Assembly (NCBI GenBank): GCA_910586285.1
Contig: CAJUGR010000124.1
Location: 1-5,157, forward strand
Source of the DNA: an uncultured Erysipelotrichaceae bacterium
GTDB lineage: Bacteria; Bacillota_I; Bacilli_A; Erysipelotrichales; Erysipelotrichaceae
Direction: 5' to 3'
DNA: 5,157 bases
The notes under the pieces were generated by a model that was not told the DNA's origin, ran no database searches, and was given only the letters and a program-made list of their open reading frames with translations. Positions 5,006 to 5,157 of this stretch are shown here, in pieces; position 1 is the first letter of the stretch, and each line of letters starts with the position of its first letter. A program made the translations under genes and the position numbers.

Positions 5006-5157
5006 TTACCGATTCTCTGATTTTTTATAAACCAAAAATAACAGGAGTCCCAATGATGACAGCATAATTGCGGTTATCATCAGCACATTGCTTGTATCTC
5101 CCGTTAAGGCTCCGCCTATATTCTGCGCACCTCCGGCATTGTCTCCCGGATAATAGC
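5006..5157 (-). CDS. C-terminus of a surface protein with a TGD-type sorting/anchor signal (5' part missing)
   Basis: Only 49 codons and a TAA stop are inside the window; the frame is open to the right edge (first full codon 5153-5155). The visible end has a flexible Gly/Ala/Asn-rich stretch (YYPGDNAGGAQNIGGA), then LTGDTSN, a hydrophobic segment of about 20 residues (VLMITAIMLSSLGLLLFLVY) and a short basic tail (KKSENR). This three-part order is that of Gram-positive sortase substrates. The motif is not canonical LPXTG: no proline precedes the TG, and the tail is only weakly basic, so a variant sortase or simple membrane anchoring is possible. The main domain is outside the window, so its function is unknown. 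A hairpin terminator follows the gene, and it is not co-transcribed with the genes to its left. Confidence 0.85.
   Translation of the reverse strand, partial: YYPGDNAGGAQNIGGALTGDTSNVLMITAIMLSSLGLLLFLVYKKSENR

Overview
The window looks like chromosomal DNA of a low-to-medium GC Gram-positive bacterium (Bacillota, probably an anaerobic clostridial-type organism). The clues are strong AGGAGG-like ribosome sites, a consensus sigma-A-type promoter, compact operon spacing, and the C-terminus of a wall- or membrane-anchored surface protein. The genus cannot be read from the sequence. Every gene I can support lies on the minus strand, so the natural reading direction is from the right end to the left.

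Layout from right to left. (1) 5006-5157: last 49 residues of a surface protein with a TGD-type sorting or anchor signal, followed by a hairpin terminator at 4921-4947. (2) 4686-5005: gene-free stretch holding that terminator, a GC-raised patch of unknown origin, three copies of an 8-bp motif at exact 31-bp spacing, a perfect short palindrome and a probable promoter. (3) 4077-4685: AT-rich, single-gene unit for a 202-residue protein with an N-terminal membrane helix and TPR-like helices, closed by a hairpin terminator that overlaps its stop codon. (4) 1-3975: a four-gene operon behind a near-consensus promoter (TTGAGT-17-TATAAT), reading MtnK-type sugar kinase, MtnA-type sugar-phosphate isomerase, class II aldolase and iron-dependent alcohol dehydrogenase. 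The dehydrogenase runs off the left edge after 305 residues. Kinase and isomerase overlap by ATGA, the isomerase-aldolase gap is 4 nt and the aldolase-dehydrogenase gap is 22 nt.

The operon spells out a complete salvage route for 5'-deoxy sugars left over from S-adenosylmethionine chemistry. 5-Deoxyribose (from 5'-deoxyadenosine of radical-SAM enzymes) or 5-methylthioribose (from methylthioadenosine) would be phosphorylated at C1, isomerised to the ribulose 1-phosphate, and cleaved to dihydroxyacetone phosphate plus acetaldehyde or 2-(methylthio)acetaldehyde. The aldehyde would then be reduced by the dehydrogenase. This is the published 5-deoxyribose / DHAP-shunt logic. The parts worth a closer look are the dedicated dehydrogenase as fourth gene, the altered N-terminal phosphate-loop motif of the isomerase, and a 7-codon leader reading frame coupled to the kinase start. 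The nucleosidase that would feed the route, and any methylthio-alkane reductase that would act after it, are not in this window.
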